Below the pieces are notes generated by a model. The model had not been told where the DNA came from. It worked only from the letters and a program-made list of their open reading frames with translations, and ran no database searches. From the NCBI RefSeq assembly GCF_000285275.1, contig NZ_CADO01000013.1, positions 1 to 38,759 of the forward strand: a DNA stretch of 38,759 nt, written 5' to 3'. The translations under genes and the position numbers were made by a program. The first letter of the stretch is position 1, and each line of letters starts with the position of its first letter. This document shows, in pieces, positions 15,067 to 26,767 of the stretch. Origin of the DNA: Acetobacter pasteurianus subsp. pasteurianus LMG 1262 = NBRC 106471. Lineage in GTDB: Bacteria; Pseudomonadota; Alphaproteobacteria; Acetobacterales; Acetobacteraceae.

Positions 15067-16329
15067 TTACTTAGAATTGAATTTAACATCAGCTTTTAAA
15101 ACTGCACCCAGAAGAACATTAGCACCTTTTTCAGCATCTTCTTCCAGAATACTTTCTTCCTCATTATGGCTGAGGCCATCTTTGCAAGGTACAAAAATCA
15201 TGGCTGTTGGCGCCACATGAGCTAAATAACCCGCATCATGACCAGGCCCAGAAACGATACGGCGTGCAGTGTAACCTTTTTCCAGCGTTGTCTGTTCAAC
15301 CATATCAACACAAGATGGATCAAAATGAACTGCTGGAGCGTCCCATATCTGCACGATATCGACTGTAACTTTATTATCTGATGCAATTTTTTCCATCAAT
15401 GCTTTCAGCTCTTGCTCCATACGCAGCACAACCGCATCGTCTGGATCTCTAATATCCACCGTGAAAAAAACTTCGCCCGGCACCACGTTGCTACTGTTAG
15501 GCCTATTTTCAATCAGCCCCACAGTTCCTACAGCACTTGGGCCGTGTGCTTTTGCAACTTTACTAACAGCCTCAATCATACCGGCTGTTGCGACCAATGC
15601 ATCATGCCTTAATGTCATTGGTGTAGAGCCTGCATGCGCATCCTTTCCACGCACAGTTACTTCGTACCAACGGGCTCCCTGAATACCTGTTACAATACCT
15701 ATTGTCTTGTCTTCTGCTTCTAAAATAGGTCCTTGCTCAATATGCAATTCAAAATAAGCAGAAATAGGATGTTGGCCGCAAATCTCCTCTCCCCGATATC
15801 CGATGGCATCAAGCTCATCACCAAAACGGATACCAGCCCGATCTCTTTTTTCAAGCACTTCGGCTTCTGTAAAAATGCCTGCAAAAACACCAGAGCACAT
15901 CATGGGAGGAGAAAAACGAGATCCCTCTTCATTGGTCCAATTGATCAACTCAATAGGATGGCGTGTAACATATCCGGACTGATGAAGCGTGCGCAAAACA
16001 GCCAAGCCACCTAATACACCCAGAATACCGTCAAATTTTCCACCTGTAGGCTGTGTATCTAAATGACTTCCCATGGTGATAGGTGGCAGGTCATTGTCCT
16101 GCCCTGGACGCCGCGCAAAAAGGTTGCCCATGGAATCATAAGAAACTTCACACCCCAAGCTCTGGCACGTCTGCATGAACCAGTCACGCACCTGTTTATC
16201 TTCCTTGGTCAGGGTTAAACGGCGCACTCCCCCTTTGTTCGTTCCCCCAAACTGTGCGGTTTCCATAAGATCCGCCCAAAGAGCAGTACCATCAATACGC
16301 AAATTGCTATTTTTTGCTAAATCAGACAC
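15067..16329 (-). CDS. Beta-ureidopropionase / N-carbamoyl amino acid hydrolase (M20)
   Basis: A binuclear zinc amidohydrolase of the M20 peptidase family (AllC/HyuC/AmaB group), 420 residues. In this context it should cleave N-carbamoyl-beta-alanine to beta-alanine, CO2 and ammonia, step three of reductive uracil breakdown. The metal ligands are visible: His89 in GSHLDTQPTGG, Asp100 in GKFDG, Glu134/Glu135 in NEEGSRF, His196 in ELHIEQGP and His388 in LSHNEEES. The start is GTG with an excellent ribosome site (AAGGAG, 8 bases away). It is the third gene of the preT-preA-hydrolase operon, 36 bases after preA. Allantoate or other carbamoyl amino acid substrates cannot be excluded from sequence alone. 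Confidence 0.87.
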   Translation of the reverse strand: MSDLAKNSNLRIDGTALWADLMETAQFGGTNKGGVRRLTLTKEDKQVRDWFMQTCQSLGCEVSYDSMGNLFARRPGQDNDLPPITMGSHLDTQPTGGKFDGILGVLGGLAVLRTLHQSGYVTRHPIELINWTNEEGSRFSPPMMCSGVFAGIFTEAEVLEKRDRAGIRFGDELDAIGYRGEEICGQHPISAYFELHIEQGPILEAEDKTIGIVTGIQGARWYEVTVRGKDAHAGSTPMTLRHDALVATAGMIEAVSKVAKAHGPSAVGTVGLIENRPNSSNVVPGEVFFTVDIRDPDDAVVLRMEQELKALMEKIASDNKVTVDIVQIWDAPAVHFDPSCVDMVEQTTLEKGYTARRIVSGPGHDAGYLAHVAPTAMIFVPCKDGLSHNEEESILEEDAEKGANVLLGAVLKADVKFNSK

Positions 16330-16365
16330 AAACTTTACTCCTTAATATCAGGTAATATTTTTTAA

Positions 16366-17634
16366 TTATGCAGAAATTTTCATTGGGTTATTAGGATGCT
16401 GGTTCCATGTCAGTTCTTCTTCCTCAGGTTGAGGTTCCATGGTGATACACCCATCAATCGGACAAACATGTGCACAAAGGTTGCACCCTACACATTCTTC
16501 CTCAATCACCTCGTAATGGCGTTCACCATCCACTCGGGTTTTAGAGATTGCTTGGTGGGATGTGTCCTCGCACGCGATATGGCACAAACCACAACTTACA
16601 CAAGCATCCTGATTAATATTGGCGATTGTTTTAAATTTGAGATTAAGCGTGTTCCATGGAACAAATTTTTGAATAGCCTGACCACTTACCGCAGGAATAT
16701 CAGCATATCCCTTCTGGTCCATCCAAGCAGACAAACCATCTATCATGTCCTCTACAATACGAAAGCCATAATGCATGGCAGCAGTACAAACTTGCAGAGT
16801 TGTTGACCCCATTGCCAAAAATTCTGCTGCATCACGCCATGTTCCAATGCCACCAATACCAGAAATAGGCATACCAGCCATTTCAGGGTCTCGGGCAATT
16901 TCACCAATCATACGCAGTGCTATGGGTTTAACTGCTGGCCCACAATAGCCACCATGTGTCCCTTTTCCACCCACAATAGGCATAGGGGCCATAGCATCCA
17001 GATCTACACCAATAACAGACTGGATAGTGTTAATAAGGGAAACACCATCCGCACCACCACGTTTTGCAGCATGTGCCGGCATAAGAATATTCGTGATATT
17101 AGGGGTAAGTTTAACAATAACAGGCATGCGTGTATTTTGCTTACACCAGCGTGTTACCATTTCAACATATTCTGGAACCTGCCCTACAGCCGCGCCCATA
17201 TTACGCTCTGACATTCCATGCGGGCAACCAAAATTCAATTCAATACCATCGGCGCCTGTTTCTTCAACAATGGGAAGAATGGCTTTCCACTTGTCCTCCT
17301 GGCAAGGTACCATCAGGCTGACAACAACAGCACGATCTGGATAATCTCTTTTAACAGATTTAATTTCTGCAATATTTACTGCCAATGGGCGGTCAGAAAT
17401 AAGCTCGATATTATTCAAGCCAATCATTCTAGCGCCATTGTAATCCAGAGAACCGTAACGGGAGCTGACATTCACCACCGGAGGATCTTCCCCCAATGTT
17501 TTCCATACAACCCCGCCCCACCCGGCCTCAAAAGCGCGGCGGACATTATACTCCTTATCGGTTGGGGGCGCAGATGCCAGCCAGAACGGATTGGGAGACT
17601 TAATTCCGGCAAAAGATGTTTTTAAATTAGCCAT
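16366..17634 (-). CDS. preA: NAD-dependent dihydropyrimidine dehydrogenase, PreA subunit
   Basis: The catalytic FMN and iron-sulfur subunit that reduces uracil or thymine to the dihydro form (step one of the reductive pathway). Residues 1-310 are a dihydroorotate dehydrogenase-like barrel with the active loop IELNFGCPHGMSERNMG, KLTPNITNI, and phosphate-binding ISGIGGIGTWRDAAEF. Two 4Fe-4S motifs follow at the C-terminus: Cys345/348/351/355 and Cys381/384/387/391. At 422 residues the size fits E. coli PreA. The loop lacks the catalytic cysteine of animal enzymes (Val at that place), which I believe is also so in E. coli PreA. It lies 15 bases after preT. Confidence 0.93.
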   Translation of the reverse strand: MANLKTSFAGIKSPNPFWLASAPPTDKEYNVRRAFEAGWGGVVWKTLGEDPPVVNVSSRYGSLDYNGARMIGLNNIELISDRPLAVNIAEIKSVKRDYPDRAVVVSLMVPCQEDKWKAILPIVEETGADGIELNFGCPHGMSERNMGAAVGQVPEYVEMVTRWCKQNTRMPVIVKLTPNITNILMPAHAAKRGGADGVSLINTIQSVIGVDLDAMAPMPIVGGKGTHGGYCGPAVKPIALRMIGEIARDPEMAGMPISGIGGIGTWRDAAEFLAMGSTTLQVCTAAMHYGFRIVEDMIDGLSAWMDQKGYADIPAVSGQAIQKFVPWNTLNLKFKTIANINQDACVSCGLCHIACEDTSHQAISKTRVDGERHYEVIEEECVGCNLCAHVCPIDGCITMEPQPEEEELTWNQHPNNPMKISA

Positions 17635-17649
17635 TTACGTCTCTCCTGC

Positions 17650-18993
17650 TCACGCGTCTTTTTGTAGAGCTATGTTGATAGCTTCTGCGGCATCTCGACC
17701 ATCTCTCACAGCGGCAACTGTCAGGTCTTCACCTGCTGTGCAATCACCTCCAGCATAAATACCTCGCATACTGGTACGATAATGAGCGTCCACAACAATA
17801 CGTCCATTACGGATTTCAATATCTTCACCGCTTATTGGATCATGATGAAAAACCTGCCCAACTGCTTTCAGCAGCATATCTGCAGGCGCAAAAAACGTAT
17901 CCTCTACGTTGTATTCAGCTTTTCCATCTGAATTGATGCAACCTTTTGCAAATTCAATACCTGCGAGTACACCACTTTCCTGAACAATCTGGGTTGGTGC
18001 TGCCCACAAACGTACCGTTACGCCATTGGTTTGCGCCCATTCTCGCTCCACAACAGTGGCAGACATATTTTCTGCGCCACGGCGATAAACGAGTGTAACC
18101 TCTTCTGCGCCTAGCCTACGCGCTTGCACAGCGGCATCTATCGCTGTGTTCCCTCCCCCAATAACGACGACACGCCGACCTACCGGAACATCTTTTTTGT
18201 TGTTTGATCGTAACATCTTAATGAAAGAAACAGCATCCTGAACACCCTCCAGCGCTTCTCCTTCCATTTCCAACTGACGCACACCCGCTAAACCTAAAGA
18301 AAGAAAAACAGCATCATAATCTCGCTGCAAATCCCCTAGGGTGAAATCTGTTCCTAATGTTTTACCACCAACAAATGATATCCCCCCAATATCAAACAGA
18401 AAATCCACTTCTTTCTGCGCAAAATCATCTGCAAGCTTATAGGCGGCCACTCCATATTCATTCAGGCCACCAGCTAGATCATGCTTATCAAAAAGCACAA
18501 CATCATGACCATGCAGTGCCAAGCGATGTGCACAGGCAAGCCCAGCAGGCCCCGCCCCTACAATCGCAACTTTACGACCGGTTAAAGGTTTACGGATAAA
18601 CGGTTGACCACCATGTTCCATTTGCCAATCTGTTGCATGGCGTTGCAAAGCACCAATACGAATAGGCTTTCCTTCTTCCCGAACATTATGAACACACTTC
18701 TGTTCACATAGAATTTCAGTCGGGCAAACACGTGCACATGATCCCCCCAGAATATTAGATTCCAAGATAGTGTGTGCCGAACCTTGCATATTACCCGTAG
18801 CAATAGCGTGTATAAATTTGGGAATATCAATGCTTGTTGGGCAGGCTTCTGTGCAAGGTGCATCATAGCAGTAAAAACAACGTTCTGCCTCTACCAAAGC
18901 CTGCTCATGCGTAAGAGGAGGATGAGCATCCGAAAAGTTTTTCTGGAGTTCCTCCTCTGTTAAGCGACTATTTTTTAGATCCAAGACATGCAT
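17650..18993 (-). CDS. preT: NAD-dependent dihydropyrimidine dehydrogenase, PreT subunit
   Basis: The FAD and iron-sulfur electron-input subunit partnering PreA; it resembles the glutamate synthase small subunit. The N-terminal domain has the two-cluster cysteine pattern (Cys39/42/47/51 and Cys86/90/96/100). It is followed by a FAD-binding fold beginning VAIVGAGPAGLACAH (about 143-157), an NAD(P)-binding fold with VVVIGGGNTAIDAA, and a C-terminal GIYAGGDC FAD motif. The 447-residue size is normal for bacterial PreT/PydX. It is the first gene of the operon. A palindrome resembling a RutR operator lies about 70 bases upstream, at 19063-19078, just before a possible -35 (TTGCGG). Confidence 0.93.
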   Translation of the reverse strand: MHVLDLKNSRLTEEELQKNFSDAHPPLTHEQALVEAERCFYCYDAPCTEACPTSIDIPKFIHAIATGNMQGSAHTILESNILGGSCARVCPTEILCEQKCVHNVREEGKPIRIGALQRHATDWQMEHGGQPFIRKPLTGRKVAIVGAGPAGLACAHRLALHGHDVVLFDKHDLAGGLNEYGVAAYKLADDFAQKEVDFLFDIGGISFVGGKTLGTDFTLGDLQRDYDAVFLSLGLAGVRQLEMEGEALEGVQDAVSFIKMLRSNNKKDVPVGRRVVVIGGGNTAIDAAVQARRLGAEEVTLVYRRGAENMSATVVEREWAQTNGVTVRLWAAPTQIVQESGVLAGIEFAKGCINSDGKAEYNVEDTFFAPADMLLKAVGQVFHHDPISGEDIEIRNGRIVVDAHYRTSMRGIYAGGDCTAGEDLTVAAVRDGRDAAEAINIALQKDA

Positions 18994-19062
18994 CAGAAGA
19001 TTTCCCGTTCAACCCCGATACCAGAATGGTATGTTATTTAAGTTCGTTTCCGCAACATTTTT

Positions 19063-19078
19063 CTGACCATTTAGTCAG
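19063..19078. promoter_or_regulatory. RutR-like operator upstream of preT
   Basis: On the minus strand this reads CTGACTAAATGGTCAG. It matches the E. coli RutR consensus as I remember it (TTGACCA-2-TGGTCAA) at most positions and is nearly identical to the site at 24225-24240. It sits immediately upstream of the probable preT promoter. The RutR-like TetR protein encoded at 25689-26342 is the natural candidate to bind it. Confidence 0.65.
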
Positions 19079-19106
19079 TTTTTAATTCAAAATATCAGCA
19101 CGAATA

Positions 19107-21524
19107 TTAGAAACCCGTTGATACTGAAAACGAAACGGCAAACCCAGGTGACAAGGTATAGGTTGGTGCTGTTCCTGATGCGAATTGCGTGCCGTACACG
19201 CCAGTTGTTGCATGCGCAAATGGAGACATAGAATATACCCCATTCCGATAGAGTGAGCCCGCAAGATTTTGAAAATTCAACTGTATCTGGGGAGAACGCA
19301 GATACCACTTATTGGAAAATCTATAGCCAAGTGTCACTGTATCCATAATATATGGATGCAGTTTTTCATCATTCATCAAAGTAGAATACTGAGAACCAAT
19401 ATATTTAAGGTTCAGGTTGGCAAAAATATGCCCATTGTCCCAATCAACCCCTAAAGCACCCATTTCATGTGGAGTTCCTACCGGACGCTTGCCTTTTGTG
19501 CGCAAGTAATCATTAAGGTATTGGATGTTTGAATCCATTGTTGCGTCAAGATATTCAAAACTCATATACGGCCTGAAGTGTCCAAAAATAGGCCGTGTTC
19601 CGATCTGAATATCCACACCACGGGATGTCTGGTTACCTACGTTCATTGTTGTAGACATCGGAGCACTTCCAAAATAGCTCAGAACTCCCATCTGCATATT
19701 GGTGAAATTGTAGTTAAAGAAAGAAATTTCCCCTACAAGAAGATTATCATGGTAGCGATAACCTATTTCTTCATTGATGGCATATTCCGGCTTTACATTA
19801 CTAGATGGTGCCGTAGACATGCTGCCATCAATATTATACAGTTCAAACATGGTATTGTTATTGGGCATTTTAAAGTTTGTTGCCCCACGAACATATATTT
19901 GGTGATGCTCATTAAATTTGTAACTGGCACTAAACTGTGGAAGCGGTTCAAAAACATTCTGCCCACGGTGCTGCTGAATGTTCGGCACGTAACTGTCTAC
20001 CTTACGGTTGACCATAGCCAGCCTTATACCTGCTTGTAATTCGAGCTTGTCATGTAGCAATTTCACCCGATCACCCAAATACAACATATTTACCTGAGTA
20101 AACGTATTATGATCATTTAGGTACCAGCGGTTTCCATCCGATGTACGATAAATATGTGGGCCGTAATCTCCGTAAATATTTGCAGGCCCACCGTCTGCCT
20201 GATTGATGTAGGAAACTGGGGTAGATTGATTTGTACGAGACCATTCATACCACCACCCAAAGGTTAAGGTATTAATACCTTTTGTCCATGTCATCTTGGC
20301 ATTGTTACCTGTGCGGTGGTAACTAAAATACAGAGGCGTATAAACATTTGTGCCGTTTGCCACGTCTATATCAACAGGTTGGGTGCCTGAATACGTTTTA
20401 CCATCCTCAACCGTACTGACTCCACCAATAGTTCCAGACCCCCACCAAAGGTATGGTGTATCATCAAAGCGCAAGCCTTCCGCCAGCTTAACAGACAAGG
20501 GTGCTGAAGCGATTAAGTTCTGAAATGCATCAAGACCATATTTGTAATAATTTGTTTTATTATTTAGATGATAATGGGAATCGTAATCGTAATTTTTCCC
20601 AAATTCACCAAACTGTTCTTTTGTGGGGTTTTCATCAAGCTGTAGAACATTGGTATTATAACTGGCGTTGATTGTCCAACGGCTTTCTGGCGTAAATTCC
20701 TTGATCATTTTAAAATCTACGTGCTTACGCGTGAACTTGCCTGGACCGCGCCAGTTATCTGCCTCTGTATTAGAAAAGGAAGCAAATGCTCTTACACCAC
20801 TATTTCCTATATCTCCACTTTCAAGGCGGATAAATTCACGGTGCATATTATAGGAACCGTAGGAAAAATCTACAAACCCTCCCCTTCTATGAGAAGGATC
20901 TATCAGTTCTGCATATGCACTGCCTGCTGCCGCAGAAATACTAGGGGTATCAATATCTACTGAACCAGGCATCAAAGAAACTGATTTCAGGTTATCACCA
21001 TCAGATGTCTGGTTTGCGTAAAATCCCCCATCCCCCACATCATTTACAGGTGCCCCATTGTAAATCCAACCTACGTGGTCACCCGGCAAACCACGTAACA
21101 TCAGGTTGCCACCAGCAATGCCATAGGGTTCTGTAAGAGTAACAAACGCACTGGGAGTTAGTGCCAAAACCTGAACAGGGTTAGCTGATGGTGGCTGTTT
21201 GGCAATAAAATCACGCGTAACAGATTGGATAGTTCCTGCTCTGGTCTCCAATCGCATCAACCCTCCACCAGGAGCGCGACGTGTGACACCTTGGGCAGAT
21301 AAAGCATGTCCGCCTACGTGAACTTCTTCAGGACCACCTTTAGATTCAACTGCACCTAGTTTTTTAGGTACAGTTGTTTTCTTATTCGTATTTTTAGCTT
21401 GTGCCCTTACTGTTTTTGCAGGATGCGGCACGGACTGACCAAACGCAGCACTCTCCATTGCGATTGAACTACAGATGGTTCCGGCCAAGAGAAAATGAAC
21501 AACTGAAAAACGAGGATGGGGCAT
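19107..21524 (-). CDS. TonB-dependent outer-membrane receptor
   Basis: A ligand-gated outer-membrane transporter, 805 residues from the ATG complementary to 21522-21524 (a TTG ten codons earlier is a less likely start). A signal peptide ends near FGQS. A Lys/Ala-rich stretch, a possible TonB box (PEEVHVGG) and a plug domain (ALTPSAFVTLTEPYGIAGGNLMLRGLPGDHVGWIYNGAPVND) follow. The barrel is rich in aromatic strands and ends in SFSVSTGF with the terminal phenylalanine. The ligand is unknown. It lies inside the pyrimidine island, 113 bases upstream of preT on the same strand. Uptake of a nucleobase, nucleoside or nucleotide compound is a reasonable guess, but a siderophore or metal ligand is equally possible from sequence. 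Confidence 0.88.
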   Translation of the reverse strand: MPHPRFSVVHFLLAGTICSSIAMESAAFGQSVPHPAKTVRAQAKNTNKKTTVPKKLGAVESKGGPEEVHVGGHALSAQGVTRRAPGGGLMRLETRAGTIQSVTRDFIAKQPPSANPVQVLALTPSAFVTLTEPYGIAGGNLMLRGLPGDHVGWIYNGAPVNDVGDGGFYANQTSDGDNLKSVSLMPGSVDIDTPSISAAAGSAYAELIDPSHRRGGFVDFSYGSYNMHREFIRLESGDIGNSGVRAFASFSNTEADNWRGPGKFTRKHVDFKMIKEFTPESRWTINASYNTNVLQLDENPTKEQFGEFGKNYDYDSHYHLNNKTNYYKYGLDAFQNLIASAPLSVKLAEGLRFDDTPYLWWGSGTIGGVSTVEDGKTYSGTQPVDIDVANGTNVYTPLYFSYHRTGNNAKMTWTKGINTLTFGWWYEWSRTNQSTPVSYINQADGGPANIYGDYGPHIYRTSDGNRWYLNDHNTFTQVNMLYLGDRVKLLHDKLELQAGIRLAMVNRKVDSYVPNIQQHRGQNVFEPLPQFSASYKFNEHHQIYVRGATNFKMPNNNTMFELYNIDGSMSTAPSSNVKPEYAINEEIGYRYHDNLLVGEISFFNYNFTNMQMGVLSYFGSAPMSTTMNVGNQTSRGVDIQIGTRPIFGHFRPYMSFEYLDATMDSNIQYLNDYLRTKGKRPVGTPHEMGALGVDWDNGHIFANLNLKYIGSQYSTLMNDEKLHPYIMDTVTLGYRFSNKWYLRSPQIQLNFQNLAGSLYRNGVYSMSPFAHATTGVYGTQFASGTAPTYTLSPGFAVSFSVSTGF

Positions 21525-21744
21525 GTTTTTTCTCAGCTCTGACAAACAGGACAAATAGTGGGGACACAGAAACGTTATGTTTTAACGTTTCGGATTCGCA
21601 ACATAAATCTGAATGTCTGGTTAAGTTTTATAATCCTGTGTCTTTCGTGCATCACACTTATTCTGAAACTGAATTATGATTGAAACTTCAATCCTATATC
21701 CAGTAAGTTATTAAAAACTTTCTCTGCATCATGAGGGTTATTCT

Positions 21745-24269
<2,525 letters not shown>

Positions 24270-24280
24270 AGGAAAGCATT

Positions 24281-25738
24281 ATGGGTGGAACACATCATGC
24301 AACACATGATAATCGTTTAACAAACGAAGACTTGGCGCCATCTGCTACACGCACATGGCGATGGAAAGATTATCTGTTTTTATGGATGTCGGATATTCAT
24401 AGTGTAGCAGGATACATCACTGTTGGCAGTCTATTCACTTTAGGTCTCCCATTATACGATGTATTTGCAGCCCTACTTTTTGCTATTCTACTTGTACAAT
24501 TAGCTTGCAACCTCATGGCTGTGCCTAGTTTTAAAACAGGGGCACCTTTCCCTGTTATCGCACGTATGACCTTTGGTGTGTACGGCGCCATTATTCCCGC
24601 ACTCATACGTGGAATTATAGCCGTTGGGTGGTATGGCATCCAAACATGGTTAGCATCAAATGCTTTAGTTATTCTCGTCTTAAAAATCTGGCCTGTTCTC
24701 GAACCGTGGGCCAATGCCACACAGCATGGCTTACTCGGATTATCCTATGTGGGGTGGCTCGCCTTTCTTACGATATGGGGCTTGCAAACTCTTGTGTTCT
24801 GGAATGGCATGGACGCTATACGTCACTTTATAGATTGGGCAGGCCCCGTCATTTATGGCCTGATGGCTCTATTAGATATTTGGCTGCTTTCTAAAACTGG
24901 CTGGCATCTTTCGTTCCAAATTTTTACACCCCATCAATCTGTTAGCCTGATCACCCATGCTTTTGGCATTATTAATGCCATGGCTTTAATACTCGCTTTT
25001 TTTGCCCCTATCATTTTGAATTTTGGCGATTTTTCACGCTATGGCACCAGCATACAATCGATAAATCGTGGAAATTTTTGGGGATTACCTTTTAATTTTC
25101 TTGCCTTCTCATGTCTTACACTCGTTACCATAACACTTACACTTCCCGTATTTGGGCATATGATTTTTGACCCCGTAGAAACAGCCGTAAGAACCACAAG
25201 CCTGGGAACCGCCATTATTGGTGTAATCACTATTGTTACAGCCACTATTGGCATCAATATTTCAGCCAACTTTGTATCTGCAGCTTTTGATTTTTCTAAT
25301 ATGGCCCCTCACCTTCTATCTTGGCGTAAGGGAGGGCTTATTGCTGCCATAGGCGCTATTTTGTTCACACCATGGAATTTATACGCACGGCCAGAACTTA
25401 TTCATCTTACACTTGATGTTTTGGGAACATTCATCACGCCTCTGATAGGCATTATTCTGAGTGATTACTATCTTATAAAAAAACAAACCATCATTACGGA
25501 TGATTTGTATTCATCAGATCACGGAAACATTTACTGGTATAGGTCTGGCTTTAATCCTGTTGCTTTGCTCTCGCTTTTTATCAGCACAGGGTGTGGTGCT
25601 CTTTTTATTTTCTTACCCGCGTTAGCAAGTATGAGAAACTTTTCATGCCTTTTTGGTTTTGCAATTGGCATACTCGCACAAACGCTGCTCAGCTCCTTTC
25701 TTCCGCATCAATACAAATTGAGGCAACCAACTGCATAA
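24281..25738 (+). CDS. NCS1-family nucleobase:cation symporter
   Basis: An inner-membrane permease for uracil, allantoin, hydantoin or a similar ring compound, 485 residues with about twelve transmembrane segments. Family features include WRWKDYLFLWMSDIHSVAGYI, the GAPFPVIARMTFGVYGAIIPALIRGIIAVGWYGIQTWLAS core that forms the substrate site, and FGDFSRY. The GxxxPALIR...WYGIQ arrangement is typical of uracil/hydantoin members. The context (dihydropyrimidinase divergent, RutR-like gene convergent) makes uracil or thymine the likely cargo. The ribosome site is TAGGAAAG. The 3' end overlaps the TetR gene by 50 bases on opposite strands. Confidence 0.9.
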   Translation: MGGTHHATHDNRLTNEDLAPSATRTWRWKDYLFLWMSDIHSVAGYITVGSLFTLGLPLYDVFAALLFAILLVQLACNLMAVPSFKTGAPFPVIARMTFGVYGAIIPALIRGIIAVGWYGIQTWLASNALVILVLKIWPVLEPWANATQHGLLGLSYVGWLAFLTIWGLQTLVFWNGMDAIRHFIDWAGPVIYGLMALLDIWLLSKTGWHLSFQIFTPHQSVSLITHAFGIINAMALILAFFAPIILNFGDFSRYGTSIQSINRGNFWGLPFNFLAFSCLTLVTITLTLPVFGHMIFDPVETAVRTTSLGTAIIGVITIVTATIGINISANFVSAAFDFSNMAPHLLSWRKGGLIAAIGAILFTPWNLYARPELIHLTLDVLGTFITPLIGIILSDYYLIKKQTIITDDLYSSDHGNIYWYRSGFNPVALLSLFISTGCGALFIFLPALASMRNFSCLFGFAIGILAQTLLSSFLPHQYKLRQPTA

Positions 25739-26342
25739 TCGTTTCTGTGCCTATTTCGAAATCGCGCTTTGTAAGGCGTTTTTGCCCTAAAACGGCTGCG
25801 AATTGCACCTGCATATCAGCGTAAGATTGTGTCATCGCCCAAAGCATGAACATGAAATGAAAGGGATCTATCTTCTTGATAAGTCCCTTCTCATGCCATG
25901 CTGCAAATATAACTGCCAAATCCTCTACATGCGGCTTGAGTGTTTCCCGCAGGAAAGACTGTATCTGCTCACCGCCAGCTAAAAGCTCATGCATAAAAAG
26001 GCGAGAGGCTTCTGGACGCTGTCGCGAAAATAGCATTTTAGCTTGAATGTAGCTTTGCAAACCTTCTCGCGGATTCATATTTGCGGAAAGATGAATATTG
26101 GCATCTCCTAGCCAATCCGCCAAAAACCGCTCTAAAGTCGCCTGATAAAGTGTTTCCTTTGTATTGAAATAATAAAGAACATTTGCCTTTGGCAATGCAC
26201 AGGCCTTGGCTATGTCATCTATACGTGTGCCGCTTAGACCATGAACGGCAAACACTTTTTCTGCGGCATCCAATATCTGGGTAGTATTCTGTTTACGAGG
26301 ATTGCCAACAGATGGCTCGATATTGCCGTTTTTGCGCATCAT
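25689..26342 (-). CDS. RutR-like TetR-family regulator of pyrimidine catabolism
   Basis: A 217-residue repressor with an N-terminal TetR helix-turn-helix (about residues 20-66: TQILDAAEKVFAVHGLSGTRIDDIAKACALPKANVLYYF). Its C-terminal domain is of the YcdC/RutR type: KMLFSRQRPEASRLFMHELLAGG, then IDPFHFMFMLWAMTQSYADMQVQ, closely paralleling RutR. RutR binds uracil and releases its operators, so this protein probably senses uracil or thymine and controls the two palindromes in this island. In E. coli the targets are the Rut genes, whereas here they would be the reductive pathway genes. It is convergent with, and overlaps, the permease gene by 50 bases. The upstream ribosome site is poor. Confidence 0.85.
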   Translation of the reverse strand: MMRKNGNIEPSVGNPRKQNTTQILDAAEKVFAVHGLSGTRIDDIAKACALPKANVLYYFNTKETLYQATLERFLADWLGDANIHLSANMNPREGLQSYIQAKMLFSRQRPEASRLFMHELLAGGEQIQSFLRETLKPHVEDLAVIFAAWHEKGLIKKIDPFHFMFMLWAMTQSYADMQVQFAAVLGQKRLTKRDFEIGTETIMQLVASICIDAEERS

Positions 26343-26605
26343 TACAGAAATCTCTGATTAGAATTTCATATGCGCTTACTAAATTAAACCGGAGGCGGAA
26401 AGTCCTTATTACAGGCACCACCATTTCGCTCTCCTACTATCAGCGAACAAAATCCATCCCGACGATTCCGAACTCTGTTGGATCGCGCAACAAGCAATGG
26501 GCATGGAGTGGGAAACCATAAGTGCTTTCCGATACGGAACAGCATAACCAAACGCTGCAACTTCTACAGAGCACTTAAACTAAAATTTTTAAGGGGGTTA
26601 TATTC
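26343..26605. other. Gap between RutR-like gene and tRNA-Ser
   Basis: About 260 bases with no convincing gene. On the plus strand, bases around 26460-26545 read as an open stretch ending in ...AMGMEWETISAFRYGTA and a stop, with no start codon or ribosome site. It could be the remnant of a decayed gene next to the tRNA, but nothing identifies it. The promoter of the TetR gene must lie here. Confidence 0.3.
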
Positions 26606-26696
26606 TGGCGGAGAGAGAGGGATTCGAACCCTCGGTACGCTATTAACGTACACACGCTTTCCAAGCGTGCGCCTTAAGCCACTCGGCCATCTCTCC
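26606..26696 (-). tRNA. tRNA-Ser (anticodon GGA)
   Basis: On the minus strand the 91-base sequence begins GGAGAGATGGCCGAGTGG and ends TCTCTCCGCCA with CCA encoded. The acceptor arms GGAGAGA/TCTCTCC pair perfectly. The anticodon arm CACGCTTGGAAAGCGTG carries GGA (reads UCC/UCU). The long variable arm GTACGTTAATAGCGTAC and the GGTTCGAATCC T-arm are typical class II serine features. It lies 72 bases after trpF on the same strand. Confidence 0.97.
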
Positions 26697-26767
26697 GACG
26701 CGAGAGAGGTAATAGCAAAATTTTCGGAACAGGCAAGGCCTAAAGAAGAAAAAATAAAGTTTTTATC

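Noticed and set aside
17173-17232. PreA lacks the catalytic cysteine of animal dihydropyrimidine dehydrogenase in its active loop
   Set aside because: As I remember it, E. coli PreA also has valine there, so this is normal for the bacterial enzyme and not a defect.
26606-26696. tRNA-Ser as an integration site with a genomic island next to it
   Set aside because: No integrase, no repeated tRNA 3' end and no phage genes were seen on either side; the pyrimidine island lacks mobile features at its borders.
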